Origin: Bacteroidia bacterium
GTDB lineage: Bacteria > Bacteroidota > Bacteroidia > Bacteroidales > UBA932
Direction: 5' to 3'
DNA length: 47,139 nt
NCBI GenBank assembly: GCA_021153285.1
Contig: JAGKTT010000013.1
Location: forward strand, 1 to 47,139
The notes beneath the pieces are model-generated. The model was given only the letters and a program-made list of their open reading frames with translations, searched no databases and was not told where the DNA came from. Both the position numbers and the translations under genes were made by a program. Of the stretch, positions 1-7,544 are shown in pieces (position 1 is the stretch's first letter; every line of letters begins with the position of its first letter).

Positions 1-2
1 CA

Positions 3-98
3 TCTTACGCTCACCTCCAGGTTATGCGTGATGAGATCATCTCTCTCGGCATCATCCCGCCGGTAGCAGAGTGGAAGACTCTCAATCCAAACCTTTAA
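3..98 (+). CDS. C-terminal end of an unidentified protein (partial)
   Basis: An open frame runs in from the left edge and stops with TAA at 96-98, giving about 31 residues that end in EWKTLNPNL. Codon use looks like that of real genes here, and a factor-independent terminator follows at 133-166, so this is probably the true 3' end of an upstream gene. The fragment is too short for me to assign a family. Confidence 0.6.
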   Translation, partial: SYAHLQVMRDEIISLGIIPPVAEWKTLNPNL

Positions 99-132
99 TA
101 TCAGATTCCCGATCAGGGAGCTATGAACTATG

Positions 133-166
133 GGCGATGCCGGGACTTTCCTGTGCATCGCCTTTT
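133..166 (+). terminator. Rho-independent terminator of the upstream gene
   Basis: GGCGATGC (133-140) pairs perfectly with GCATCGCC (155-162), an inner GGA/TCC pair lies in the loop, and four T follow at 163-166. It lies between the stop codon at 98 and the signal-peptide start at 183. It therefore argues against the longer GH65 reading frame that would start at 123. Confidence 0.7.
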
Positions 167-182
167 AAATATAGATGATGTT

Positions 183-2198
183 ATGAAGAAATTTCTGTTT
201 TGTCTTATCTGTCTGATAACTGTTCTGTCCTCTGCTTATGCTCAGGAATGCTGGGTGATGAAAGCTGATTCCCGCAAGGATTACAACGGTGCTACAATGG
301 CCAACGGACGTCTCGGCGTAGTTACCGATGACCGTCCCTTCACGGCTCGCGAGATCGTGCTTGCAGGAGTCTTCGATAAGGAAGGATACAATGGCGTGAG
401 CCGTGTGGCCCGCGGACCTGTGTTCCTGAATATGGAACTGACCGTAGATGGCAAGAAGGTGGAGGACAAGGATTTTACAGGGTGGAACCAGGTCTTCGAT
501 ATGAAGAAGGCTCAGCTTACCACAAACGTGGAGCTGAAAGGTAGGGCTTCCTTTAAATATACAGTGTTGGCTCTCAGGCATTTGCCATACAATGCAATGT
601 CAATCGTAGAGGTCGTGCCGCAAAAGGACATCACTCTCAAGGTGGAGAATGTCTATGGCCTGCCGGAAGAAATGAGCGACCCTCAGGCGAGCTTCGGGGA
701 AGGCGCACAGCTGGTTTATCAGCTCAATGCCGCCACCCGCACCAAGATGCACCGCGTAAGTTCCTCTTCAATGTTTATGTTCGACGCTCAGGAACCTGAA
801 GTGAAACGTATCGAGGAGAGCGGACGTGACGGAATGTGGTTCTCTGTAGAATTGAAAAAGGGCGAATCCTATCGTTTCGCACTGGTGGGAGCTGTCTGCT
901 CTACCCAGGATTTCAAGGATCCGGTCAATGAGTCCAAGCGTTTTGCAACATTTGCCTACAAATCAAGCATCGACTATCTTATGGACAGGCATCGTGCAGC
1001 CTGGGAAGAACTCTGGCAGAGTGATGTGATCATTGAAGGAGATCCGGAGTCACAGCTTGACATCCGCCACGCCCTTTATCAGCTTTACTCGATCACCCGT
1101 GACAATTGTCCGGTAGGCATTGCTCCGATGGGCCTTTCGTCAAGTGAGGGTTACAACGGACACTATTTCTGGGATACCGAACTGTGGATGTATCCGCCGA
1201 TTCTGGTTATGAATCCTCCTGCAGGCCGCTCGCTTATGGACTACCGTGCAAATTGCCTTCCTCAGGCAGTCCAGAATGCTGCAAATCACGGTTATAAAGG
1301 AGCTCAGTACCCTTGGGAAGCGGATTCCTCCGGAGAGGAATGCACTCCTGTATGGGCATTGACCGGTACTTACGAGCATCATATCACGGCAGATATCGGT
1401 ATTGCGATGTGGAATTATTATTGTGTCAGCGGGGACAAGGACTGGCTCAGAGAAACAGCCTGGCCTGTACTGCGCAATATCGGAGATTTCTGGGTGAGCC
1501 GTGCTGAAAAGAATGACGACGGCAGCTACTCGATACTGAATGTCGTGGCGGCTGATGAATACGCTGAGAATGTGGACGACAATGCATTTACCAATGGCGC
1601 GGCTAAACGCGTCCTGAACAATGTGGTCCGGGCTGCACAGGTGCTGGGCTACAATGTGGATCAGCGCTGGAAAGAGGTGGCGGACGGACTTGTCTTTACG
1701 TACAATGAGGATGGCGTGACAATGGAATACACCGGTTATCAGGGCCAGCTGATCAAGCAGACTGATGTGAATATGCTTGCCTATCCTCTAGGAGTCGTGA
1801 CTGATCCTGAACAGATTCTCCGTGATATCAATTACTACTTTGACCGTATCGATCCTAACGGTCCGGCGATGAGCAATGCCATAATCGCAGTGCTCATCGC
1901 CCGCCTGGGTGACCCTGATACAGCCTTCAAGGTCTTTAAGAAGAGCTATACAGACAAACTTCGTCCACCGTTTGGCGTATTGTCGGAAAATGCCAACAAT
2001 TCCCGCGTTTCCTTTGCTACAGGTCTTGGAGGAATCCTTCAGAGCGTCATCTTCGGGTTTGCCGGAATTGAGATTACAGAAGATGGAATAATCCAGCTTC
2101 CGACACGGATTCCTTCTCATTGGAAATCTTTGACCGTAACAGGGGTCGGTGTGGAAAAGAATACTTATAAAGTGGAAAATCCGGGTTTTATGAACTAG
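183..2198 (+). CDS. Secreted glycoside hydrolase family 65 protein (kojibiose-hydrolase-like)
   Basis: 671 residues from the ATG at 183, chosen because it opens a clean signal peptide ending SSAYAQ; an in-frame ATG at 123 would put a terminator hairpin inside the gene. GH65 hallmarks are visible: the GHYFWDTELWM segment, and the acid loop AADEYAENVDDNAFTN with candidate general acid Glu459. GH65 contains phosphorylases and inverting hydrolases. About 143 residues after the acid lies LSENANNSR with Glu602, a spacing that matches, from memory, the general base of the Flavobacterium johnsoniae kojibiose hydrolase (E472/E616). I therefore favour an exported alpha-glucoside hydrolase over a phosphorylase. 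The exact substrate is inferred. No SusC/D pair is adjacent. Confidence 0.85.
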   Translation: MKKFLFCLICLITVLSSAYAQECWVMKADSRKDYNGATMANGRLGVVTDDRPFTAREIVLAGVFDKEGYNGVSRVARGPVFLNMELTVDGKKVEDKDFTGWNQVFDMKKAQLTTNVELKGRASFKYTVLALRHLPYNAMSIVEVVPQKDITLKVENVYGLPEEMSDPQASFGEGAQLVYQLNAATRTKMHRVSSSSMFMFDAQEPEVKRIEESGRDGMWFSVELKKGESYRFALVGAVCSTQDFKDPVNESKRFATFAYKSSIDYLMDRHRAAWEELWQSDVIIEGDPESQLDIRHALYQLYSITRDNCPVGIAPMGLSSSEGYNGHYFWDTELWMYPPILVMNPPAGRSLMDYRANCLPQAVQNAANHGYKGAQYPWEADSSGEECTPVWALTGTYEHHITADIGIAMWNYYCVSGDKDWLRETAWPVLRNIGDFWVSRAEKNDDGSYSILNVVAADEYAENVDDNAFTNGAAKRVLNNVVRAAQVLGYNVDQRWKEVADGLVFTYNEDGVTMEYTGYQGQLIKQTDVNMLAYPLGVVTDPEQILRDINYYFDRIDPNGPAMSNAIIAVLIARLGDPDTAFKVFKKSYTDKLRPPFGVLSENANNSRVSFATGLGGILQSVIFGFAGIEITEDGIIQLPTRIPSHWKSLTVTGVGVEKNTYKVENPGFMN

Positions 2199-2240
2199 GA
2201 TTACTGTGTTTTGTTCCCAAACAGGGTATTCTTGAAAAAA

Positions 2241-2273
2241 AAGTGCAAAATTTTTCAAAAAAGTTTTGCACTT
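2241..2273. terminator. AT-rich perfect inverted repeat, probable terminator of the GH65 gene
   Basis: AAGTGCAAAA (2241-2250) is repeated as its exact reverse complement TTTTGCACTT (2264-2273), and a T-rich run follows. The A-run before it makes it usable in both directions. Its right arm overlaps the -33 element of the tRNA promoter, so termination and initiation share sequence. Confidence 0.5.
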
Positions 2274-2295
2274 TAATTTTTTGTGTCTATCTTTG
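2265..2295 (+). promoter_or_regulatory. Bacteroidota-type promoter for tRNA-Pro
   Basis: TTTG at 2265-2268 is followed after 19 nt by TATCTTTG at 2288-2295, a full match to the TAnnTTTG -7 element. The tRNA starts 30 nt downstream of the -7 box. Confidence 0.7.
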
Positions 2296-2324
2296 CAATC
2301 CCAAATGAAAGGGAAACCAATAAT

Positions 2325-2398
2325 CGGGGTGTGGCGCAGTTGGCTAGCGCATCTGGTTTGGGACCAGAGGGTCCTGTGTTCGAGTCACAGTACCCCGA
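2325..2398 (+). tRNA. tRNA-Pro (anticodon TGG)
   Basis: The acceptor arm CGGGGTG (2325-2331) pairs with TACCCCG (2391-2397) through one G-T pair. The anticodon stem TCTGG/CCAGA encloses the loop TTTGGGA, giving anticodon TGG, which reads CCA proline codons. The T-arm contains GTTCGAGTC. CCA is not encoded. A promoter precedes it and a terminator follows directly. Confidence 0.95.
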
Positions 2399-2403
2399 CT
2401 TAC

Positions 2404-2432
2404 AAAGGCTGATCTTCGGATCGGCCTTTTTT
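2404..2432 (+). terminator. Rho-independent terminator after tRNA-Pro
   Basis: AAAGGCTGATC (2404-2414), a TTCG tetraloop, then GATCGGCCTTT with one G-T pair, followed by a T tract to 2432. Confidence 0.85.
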
Positions 2433-2457
2433 ATTTTTCCCTTATTCTAAAATTCAA

Positions 2458-2465
2458 TACCTTTG
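2458..2465 (+). promoter_or_regulatory. -7 element upstream of lolD
   Basis: TACCTTTG fits TAnnTTTG. No clear -33 TTTG is seen at the right distance. Transcription from here would give a leader of about 110 nt before the lolD start. Confidence 0.5.
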
Positions 2466-2492
2466 CAAATGTCGGGATGTATGGTGTGATGT

Positions 2493-2555
2493 GTAAGTCG
2501 CTGTTTCCTTGTGACTTGCGCTGAATCACCTGCTCCAAGTGACGCAGGTGATTCA
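2493..2555 (+). promoter_or_regulatory. Structured leader of lolD: two adjacent hairpins
   Basis: Hairpin 1 is GTAAGTC (2493-2499) with GACTTGC (2513-2519), 7 bp with one wobble. Hairpin 2 is a perfect 12-bp stem, TGAATCACCTGC (2522-2533) with GCAGGTGATTCA (2544-2555), around a 10-nt loop. No T tract follows, so hairpin 2 is not a standard terminator. It sits 30 nt before the lolD ATG. I recognise no Rfam family. Confidence 0.45.
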
Positions 2556-2584
2556 AACTAATCTATTGAATATTAATAGTTTAT

Positions 2585-3241
2585 ATGATACGGGCAAAAG
2601 GAATTGAAAAATCATTCGGCAGCTTGAAGGTGCTGAAAGGTGTCGCTCTGGAGGTTAATGAATCCGAGGTTGTCTCTATTATGGGCGCTTCCGGTGCTGG
2701 AAAGTCGACATTGCTTCAGATATTGGGCACCCTTTCCACCCCTGATTCAGGATCTCTTACCATTGACGGTGTGGATGTCTTCCGTCTTGGAAGTCGGGAG
2801 CTTTCTGAGTTCCGAAACAAAAGAATCGGTTTTGTTTTTCAGTTCCACCATCTTCTTCCGGAGTTTACGGCCTTGGAGAATGTTATGATTCCGGCTTTTA
2901 TCGCGGGTCGTTCCAGGAAGGATGCAGAAACTGCCGCTAAGGAATTGCTTACGGAACTTGGTCTTGCTGAGCGCTTTACGCATAAGCCATCGGAACTTTC
3001 AGGAGGAGAGCAGCAGAGGGTGGCCATAGCCAGGGCTCTTATCAACAAACCTGCGGTTCTCTTTGCGGATGAACCTTCGGGAAATCTTGATTCGAAGACA
3101 AAGGATGAACTTCACAGACTCTTTTTCAGGCTGAGGGACAAATATGGGCAGACAATCGTAATCGTCACTCACGATCCGGATCTTGCGGCAATGTGCGACA
3201 GGTCTATGTTTATGGTGGACGGACAGTTTGTTGAGGAATAA
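2585..3241 (+). CDS. lolD: LolD-like ABC transporter ATP-binding protein
   Basis: 218 residues, the usual size for LolD/FtsE/MacB-type ATPases. Walker A is GASGAGKST (34-42), the signature is LSGGEQQRV near 137-145, Walker B is AVLFADEPSGNLD near 157-169, and the H-loop is THD. The DEPSGNLD form is typical of the LolCDE/MacB group. LolD powers release of lipoproteins from the inner membrane for sorting to the outer membrane. The partner permease is not adjacent; in Bacteroidota it is often encoded elsewhere. trmN6 follows after 2 nt, so the two are probably co-transcribed. A MacB-type or cell-division role cannot be excluded from the ATPase alone. Confidence 0.8.
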   Translation: MIRAKGIEKSFGSLKVLKGVALEVNESEVVSIMGASGAGKSTLLQILGTLSTPDSGSLTIDGVDVFRLGSRELSEFRNKRIGFVFQFHHLLPEFTALENVMIPAFIAGRSRKDAETAAKELLTELGLAERFTHKPSELSGGEQQRVAIARALINKPAVLFADEPSGNLDSKTKDELHRLFFRLRDKYGQTIVIVTHDPDLAAMCDRSMFMVDGQFVEE

Positions 3242-3243
3242 TT

Positions 3244-3981
3244 ATGGGAGTGTTCAGATTCAAGAGATTCGATGTCGTCAATGAACGCAGTGCGATGAAA
3301 GTCAATACTGACGGAGTTCTTCTGGGTGCGGCAATGACAATATTGTCCACTGACAGGACAATGCTGGATGTGGGTACCGGCACAGGTACAATCGCTCTTA
3401 TGGCAGCTCAGAGATTATCTTCTGTCATTCTGAGCGAAGTGAAGAATCTCCGTATTGATGCCATTGATATTGATGAGGCCTCTGCATCAGAAGCTGCAGC
3501 CAATTTCACTGATTCCCCTTGGAGTGCAGCCCTCAAGGCCCATCATCTGCCACTCGAAGAATTTGCAGATTCTACGGATTCGAGATATGACCTTATCTTT
3601 TCAAATCCACCGTATTTCGAGGACTCCTTGACTGCACCGGATGAAAGGAAAAGTACTGCCAGACATACTTCCGACGGGCTTTCATACAGAGACATCTTCG
3701 AATTTGCCAAAGACAGGCTCTCTGAAAACGGACGTGTTTCCCTCGTTCTTCCAGCTGATCAGGAAGCGGCTCTGACCAGATATGCCAGAATGTGCGGACT
3801 GCATCTTTTCCGCATCCTGCGTATCAGGACGGTTCCACGAAAGGCACCATCGAGAATGATTGCTGAGTTTTCTCGTATCAGATGTGCTGAACCAGTTCAG
3901 GAGCTTCTTACAATACAAGATGAGGGAAAGTATACCCAAGAGTATCTTTCCCTCACCGGAGATTTCTATCTGTTTGCCTGA
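3244..3981 (+). CDS. trmN: tRNA1(Val) (adenine-37-N6)-methyltransferase TrmN6-like
   Basis: 245 residues, a class I SAM-dependent methyltransferase. It starts GVFRFKRFDVVNERSAMKVNTD as in TrmN6/YfiC. Motif I is DVGTGTGTIALMAAQ near residues 40-54, and the N6-adenine motif NPPY is in FSNPPYFED. The enzyme methylates A37 of tRNA1-Val. Right after motif I lies SSVILSEVKNL, encoded by a dispersed repeat (3424-3449); homologues go almost directly from AQR to the next strand. The insert keeps the frame and should form a surface loop. The stop codon abuts the 3' end of the convergent Spy-like gene. Confidence 0.85.
   Translation: MGVFRFKRFDVVNERSAMKVNTDGVLLGAAMTILSTDRTMLDVGTGTGTIALMAAQRLSSVILSEVKNLRIDAIDIDEASASEAAANFTDSPWSAALKAHHLPLEEFADSTDSRYDLIFSNPPYFEDSLTAPDERKSTARHTSDGLSYRDIFEFAKDRLSENGRVSLVLPADQEAALTRYARMCGLHLFRILRIRTVPRKAPSRMIAEFSRIRCAEPVQELLTIQDEGKYTQEYLSLTGDFYLFA
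3424..3449 (+). repeat. Dispersed short repeat inserted in frame in trmN6
   Basis: GTCATTCTGAGCGAAG then TGAAGAATCT. It shares its ends (GTCATTC...GAATCT) and much of its core with copies at 16249-16275 and 25651-25684. It is translated here as VILSEVKNL without breaking the gene. Confidence 0.7.
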
Positions 3982-4461
3982 TTATCTTTTAGAAGCTGTT
4001 TTGTCGCTTCCACCTCCGTGGAGCTTGCGGATGTGATGTCTTCTGAATTTTTCTTCTGCAACATAAAGCTTTGCAAGCTTTTCGGTAGGAAGAACCTTTG
4101 CATAATCCTTATACGCTTTCTGTTCAACTTCTCCCTGTGCTTTTAGAGCGGCTAGATGTTCATCAAGAAGTTTGTTCAATTCCTTTTCGCTCTTTCCTGC
4201 TGCTACAGCATCTTCCACAGCCTTGTATGAGCGGAAAACGCGGCGTATCGCCTCATCTCTTTCCTTGTCCACCTGATTATATACAGGCCAGAAGACCTGA
4301 GCCTCTTCAGGGGTGATTCCCATTTCCATTGTCAGGAATGCGATCTTTTCGCTCATTATCTTTTCCTTCCAATTGTCCTGGAATCGTTCTTCTGCAAATG
4401 CTGATATTGCTGACGTCAGCAGAAGAACTGATGCGATGATTATGTAAGTTATCTTTTTCAT
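3982..4461 (-). CDS. Spy/CpxP-like periplasmic protein
   Basis: 159 residues with a signal peptide (cleavage near SAFAEE). The rest is strongly helical and charged: an FLTMEMGITPEEAQVFWPVYN segment is followed by alternating Lys/Glu helices and a His/Arg-rich tail. This pattern is common in Bacteroidota proteins encoded last in ECF sigma operons and resembles the Spy/CpxP periplasmic chaperones. It lies 8 nt downstream of the anti-sigma-like gene. A role in sensing or buffering envelope stress is inferred from context. No LTxxQ motif is seen. Confidence 0.6.
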   Translation of the reverse strand: MKKITYIIIASVLLLTSAISAFAEERFQDNWKEKIMSEKIAFLTMEMGITPEEAQVFWPVYNQVDKERDEAIRRVFRSYKAVEDAVAAGKSEKELNKLLDEHLAALKAQGEVEQKAYKDYAKVLPTEKLAKLYVAEEKFRRHHIRKLHGGGSDKTASKR

Positions 4462-4469
4462 ATGTGCTT

Positions 4470-4862
4470 TTATTTAGATAGTTCGATTTCTTCTGCGCTG
4501 ACTCCGCTGTAGATCAGATATTCGATGATGTCCTCGTCTGCAACATAGGCATCGGCAATGTGATCCATTTCTTCGTAATAATCAATTTTGGAAACATCGT
4601 TTGAGAAAACGATGAAGTCCTCCTGAGTGATATCCTCTGACGGGGTGGTGCGCTGCAGGAAGAACGTACCTGCTGTGGCAAGAAGAATGAATGTCGCCGC
4701 CATTGAGACAAGCGGTACGAGCCTTTCTGCCCAGTTCTGCTGTGCCGTCCGGTATGGCTTCATCTGAGATTTGAATTCCTCGAAATAGCCTTCGGGAGCA
4801 GTGTGTGCCTGCTTGCGAAGCTGAGGATTTTCTGCCAATATGTCTCGTTTCATTTCTTTCAT
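4470..4862 (-). CDS. Single-pass membrane protein, probable anti-sigma factor
   Basis: 130 residues. A cytoplasmic N-terminal part contains PEGYFEEFKSQM, a motif often seen in Bacteroidota proteins next to ECF sigma genes. One transmembrane helix lies near 47-68 (VPLVSMAATFILLATAGTFF). A short acidic periplasmic part ends with a self-contained helix (DIIEYLIYSGVSAEEIEL). No zinc-binding ZAS motif (HxxxCxxC) is visible. A second Met at codon 4 (4853) is an equally good start. Placement between the sigma gene and the Spy-like gene supports a regulatory role, which is inference. Confidence 0.6.
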   Translation of the reverse strand: MKEMKRDILAENPQLRKQAHTAPEGYFEEFKSQMKPYRTAQQNWAERLVPLVSMAATFILLATAGTFFLQRTTPSEDITQEDFIVFSNDVSKIDYYEEMDHIADAYVADEDIIEYLIYSGVSAEEIELSK

Positions 4863-4904
4863 ACGATTGTTAGACGCGATTTTAAGTCAATGGTTTATAG
4901 TAAG

Positions 4905-5444
4905 TCAGAACTTTTTCTGCAGATCTTCCTTTACTTTGTTATAAGCGTGGTGATAAGAAGCCTTAAGAGCTCCGACCGAGGTGTCGGTGATTTCAGATAT
5001 ATCTTCATATTTCATTTCATCGAAATATCGTAGGCTGAAGACGATGCGCTGCTTTTCCGGCAGCCTCTGGATAGCCTTGTGAAGTTCTCTCTGGAGTTCG
5101 TCCCCATTGAAATAAATATCCTCGTCAATCTTTCTTTCGAGCATTGCCGATGCCGTATCGAGGGAAATCAGGGCCTTGAACTTCTGTTTACGTAGGTGGT
5201 TGAGGACTTCATTGGTCGCGATACGGTAGAGCCAAGTGTATAGCTTTGCTTCTCCTCTGAATGTGGGAAGAGCCGACCAGACCTTGATGAAGATATCCTG
5301 CAGCAGGTCGTTCGAATCCTCGTGAGAACACAGGAATCTGCGGATGTGCCAGTACAGTCTTTCAGTGTAGGCATCGACAATGCCCCTGAAAGCTTCTTCC
5401 TGCATCCCGCAGCTGTAAAGTTCTATGATTCTTTCGTCGGTCAC
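4905..5444 (-). CDS. ECF RNA polymerase sigma factor (sigma-70 family)
   Basis: 179 residues. Region 2 covers about 20-90, with DLLQDIFIKVWSALPTF and the -10-binding helix LYTWLYRIATNEVLNHLRK. Region 4 lies near 118-172, with LPEKQRIVFSLRYFDEMKYEDI and the helix-turn-helix TDTSVGALKASYHHAYNKV. Region 3 is missing, as in ECF factors. It heads a minus-strand operon with a membrane anti-sigma-like protein (42 nt gap) and a Spy-like protein, the layout of an envelope-stress module. Its upstream region carries TACATTTG, facing the lepA promoter. Confidence 0.9.
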   Translation of the reverse strand: MTDERIIELYSCGMQEEAFRGIVDAYTERLYWHIRRFLCSHEDSNDLLQDIFIKVWSALPTFRGEAKLYTWLYRIATNEVLNHLRKQKFKALISLDTASAMLERKIDEDIYFNGDELQRELHKAIQRLPEKQRIVFSLRYFDEMKYEDISEITDTSVGALKASYHHAYNKVKEDLQKKF

Positions 5445-5482
5445 GTAAGATAAGACAATTAAATTGCTGTTTGGATTAAAAG

Positions 5483-5490
5483 CAAATGTA
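5483..5490 (-). promoter_or_regulatory. -7 element for the ECF sigma operon
   Basis: CAAATGTA on the plus strand reads TACATTTG on the minus strand, matching TAnnTTTG, 39 nt before the sigma start. The same octamer occurs before the second ECF gene (21289-21296) and before susC (30227-30234). No convincing -33 was found. Confidence 0.55.
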
Positions 5491-5502
5491 CGAAAATTGT
5501 TC

Positions 5503-5510
5503 TATCTTTG
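5503..5510 (+). promoter_or_regulatory. -7 element for lepA
   Basis: TATCTTTG, an exact TAnnTTTG match, identical to the tRNA-Pro -7. It lies 20 nt before the ATG at 5530, so the in-frame ATG at 5464 is upstream of the transcript and cannot be the start. Confidence 0.65.
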
Positions 5511-5529
5511 CACCGATTATATACTTAAG

Positions 5530-7317
5530 ATGAAGAACACAAGAAACTTTTGCATCATCGCGCATATCGATCACGGAAAGAGTACCCTCGCAGACAGAAT
5601 GCTGGAGGTGACAGACACTCTCAATGCGCGTGATATGGAGAATCAGGTCCTCGATTCAATGGACCTTGAGAAGGAGAAGGGCATCACGATCAAGAGCCAC
5701 GCCATCCAGATGGATTATAATTATAAAGGTGAGAAATACACACTCAACCTGATTGACACTCCGGGTCACGTTGACTTTTCGTATGAGGTGTCACGTGCCA
5801 TCGCTTCCTGCGAAGGAGCACTTCTGGTGGTAGATGCTACGCAAGGTATTCAGGCTCAGACTATTTCAAATCTTTATCTGGCTATCGAGCACGATCTGGA
5901 AATCATCCCTGTCCTGAATAAGATCGATGTAGAGTCGGCTATGGTGGACGTGGTGACTGACCAGGTCATCGACCTTATCGGCTGCAAGGCTGAGGATATC
6001 CTGCTTGCTTCAGGTAAGACAGGAGAGGGCGTCAAGGAAATTCTTGATGCGATCATCGAGAGGATTCCGGCTCCGCAGGGTGATCCTGAAGCACCGCTAC
6101 AGGCCCTTATCTTTGACTCGGTATTCAATTCTTTCAGAGGAATCATTGCATATTTCAAGGTTATGAACGGATCCATCCGCAAGGGTGACAAGGTCAAGTT
6201 CTTCAATACCGGAAAGGAATATGATGCAGACGAGATCGGAGTGCTCAAGATGAAGATGCATCCGCGCGACGAGATTCCTTGCGGAAGCGTGGGATACATC
6301 ATTTCCGGAATCAAATCGGCTGTCGAAGTGAAGGTGGGTGATACCATCACGCATCTGAGCAGACCTTGTGCCGAGGCTATCGCTGGTTTCGAGGAAGTGA
6401 AGCCGATGGTCTTCGCAGGTATGTATCCAGTGGAGACAGACCAGTATGAGGAGCTTCGTGCTTCTCTGGAGAAATTCCAGCTCAATGATGCCTCATTCGT
6501 ATTCGAGCCGGAGTCTTCACTTGCGCTGGGATTCGGTTTCCGATGCGGATTCCTCGGACTCCTGCACCTGGAGATCGTTCAGGAACGTCTTTTCAGAGAG
6601 TTCAATATGGACGTCATCACTACTGTCCCTAACGTATCTTATAAGGTATATACTACTCAGGGTGAAGTGCTGGACGTGCACAATCCTTCAGGACTCCCGG
6701 CTCCTACACTTATCGACAAGATCGAAGAACCATATATCAGAGCTCAGGTCATCTCGCGTTCGGATTATTACGGACCGATTATGAAACTTTGTCTGGACAA
6801 GAGAGGAATCCTCATCAATCAGCATTATCTCACAGCTGACCGTCTGGAGCTTACATACGAAATGCCGCTTTCAGAGATTGTCTTTGACTTCTATGACAAG
6901 CTTAAGTCAATATCAAAGGGATATGCTTCATTCGACTATCACGTCATCGGATTCAAGGAGGCCAAGCTTGTGAAGCTCGATATTCTGCTCAATGGCGACC
7001 CTGCCGATGCGCTTTCGTCGCTTATCCACGCAGACCACGCATACGATTTCGGACGCAAGATGTGTGAGAAACTCAAGGAACTTATCCCTCGCCAGCAGTT
7101 CGATATCGCTATCCAGGCGGCTGTCGGAGCAAAGATCATTGCCCGCGAGACAGTCAAGGCTGTCCGTAAGGATGTAACCGCGAAGTGTTACGGCGGTGAT
7201 ATCAGCCGTAAGAGGAAACTCCTGGAGAAGCAGAAGCAGGGTAAGAAGAGGATGCGCCAGATCGGTACGGTGGAGGTTCCTCAGAGTGCATTTATGGCAG
7301 TTCTTAAGCTTGACTAA
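5530..7317 (+). CDS. lepA: Elongation factor 4 (LepA), ribosome-associated GTPase
   Basis: 595 residues, the usual LepA length, beginning MKNTRNFCIIAHIDHGKST. The G1 motif is AHIDHGKST, the G3 is DTPGHVDF and the G4 is NKID. Domains II, III and V follow, and the LepA-specific C-terminal domain ends in AFMAVLKLD. EF4 acts on elongating or assembling ribosomes. The start at 5530 was chosen over 5464 because a -7 promoter box lies between them and all LepA proteins start near this point. The gene is followed by a strong terminator and is probably monocistronic. Confidence 0.97.
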   Translation: MKNTRNFCIIAHIDHGKSTLADRMLEVTDTLNARDMENQVLDSMDLEKEKGITIKSHAIQMDYNYKGEKYTLNLIDTPGHVDFSYEVSRAIASCEGALLVVDATQGIQAQTISNLYLAIEHDLEIIPVLNKIDVESAMVDVVTDQVIDLIGCKAEDILLASGKTGEGVKEILDAIIERIPAPQGDPEAPLQALIFDSVFNSFRGIIAYFKVMNGSIRKGDKVKFFNTGKEYDADEIGVLKMKMHPRDEIPCGSVGYIISGIKSAVEVKVGDTITHLSRPCAEAIAGFEEVKPMVFAGMYPVETDQYEELRASLEKFQLNDASFVFEPESSLALGFGFRCGFLGLLHLEIVQERLFREFNMDVITTVPNVSYKVYTTQGEVLDVHNPSGLPAPTLIDKIEEPYIRAQVISRSDYYGPIMKLCLDKRGILINQHYLTADRLELTYEMPLSEIVFDFYDKLKSISKGYASFDYHVIGFKEAKLVKLDILLNGDPADALSSLIHADHAYDFGRKMCEKLKELIPRQQFDIAIQAAVGAKIIARETVKAVRKDVTAKCYGGDISRKRKLLEKQKQGKKRMRQIGTVEVPQSAFMAVLKLD

Positions 7318-7323
7318 TAATAC

Positions 7324-7359
7324 AAAAAAAGGGAAATCATCACGACTTCCCTTTTTTTT
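7324..7359. terminator. Terminator after lepA, symmetric
   Basis: AAAAAAAGGGAA (7324-7335) pairs with TTCCCTTTTTTT (7347-7358) around an 11-nt loop, with T runs on both strands, so it can work in either direction. Confidence 0.85.
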
Positions 7360-7544
7360 GTTGCTCTCCGCCGCCGCAAAGGAATTGCACATTTACTTAG
7401 AAATTACGGGCGGCAGAAAGAGACGAATAAGATTCTTAACCGGAAGCAAATATCGCTTTCTTTTACAGATGTAGAGTTGTAGCTCTTGTTGTTTTTGTTG
7501 TTGTTTTACTTGTTGTAGGGCCCTGAGAGGCGCTTTTTTGAAAA
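7360..7544. other. 185-nt intergenic region with T/G-rich tract, no convincing gene
   Basis: Between the lepA terminator and the MenA-like gene. It holds a TTGTTG-type tract (about 7487-7517) and ends in GGCGCTTTTTTG just before the next ATG. CTCTC (7364-7368) and GAGAG (7523-7527) could close a long stem. A 61-codon minus-strand frame crosses it but is low-complexity (KQQQKQQ) and has no start signal. No TAnnTTTG box is visible on either strand. A small RNA is possible but unsupported. Confidence 0.3.

Noticed and set aside
123..182. Longer N-terminus for the GH65 protein
   Set aside because: The added bases hold a terminator hairpin and would hide the signal peptide 20 residues inside the protein.
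5464..5529. Longer N-terminus for LepA
   Set aside because: A -7 promoter element lies at 5503-5510, inside the extension, and LepA proteins begin at MKNTRNF.
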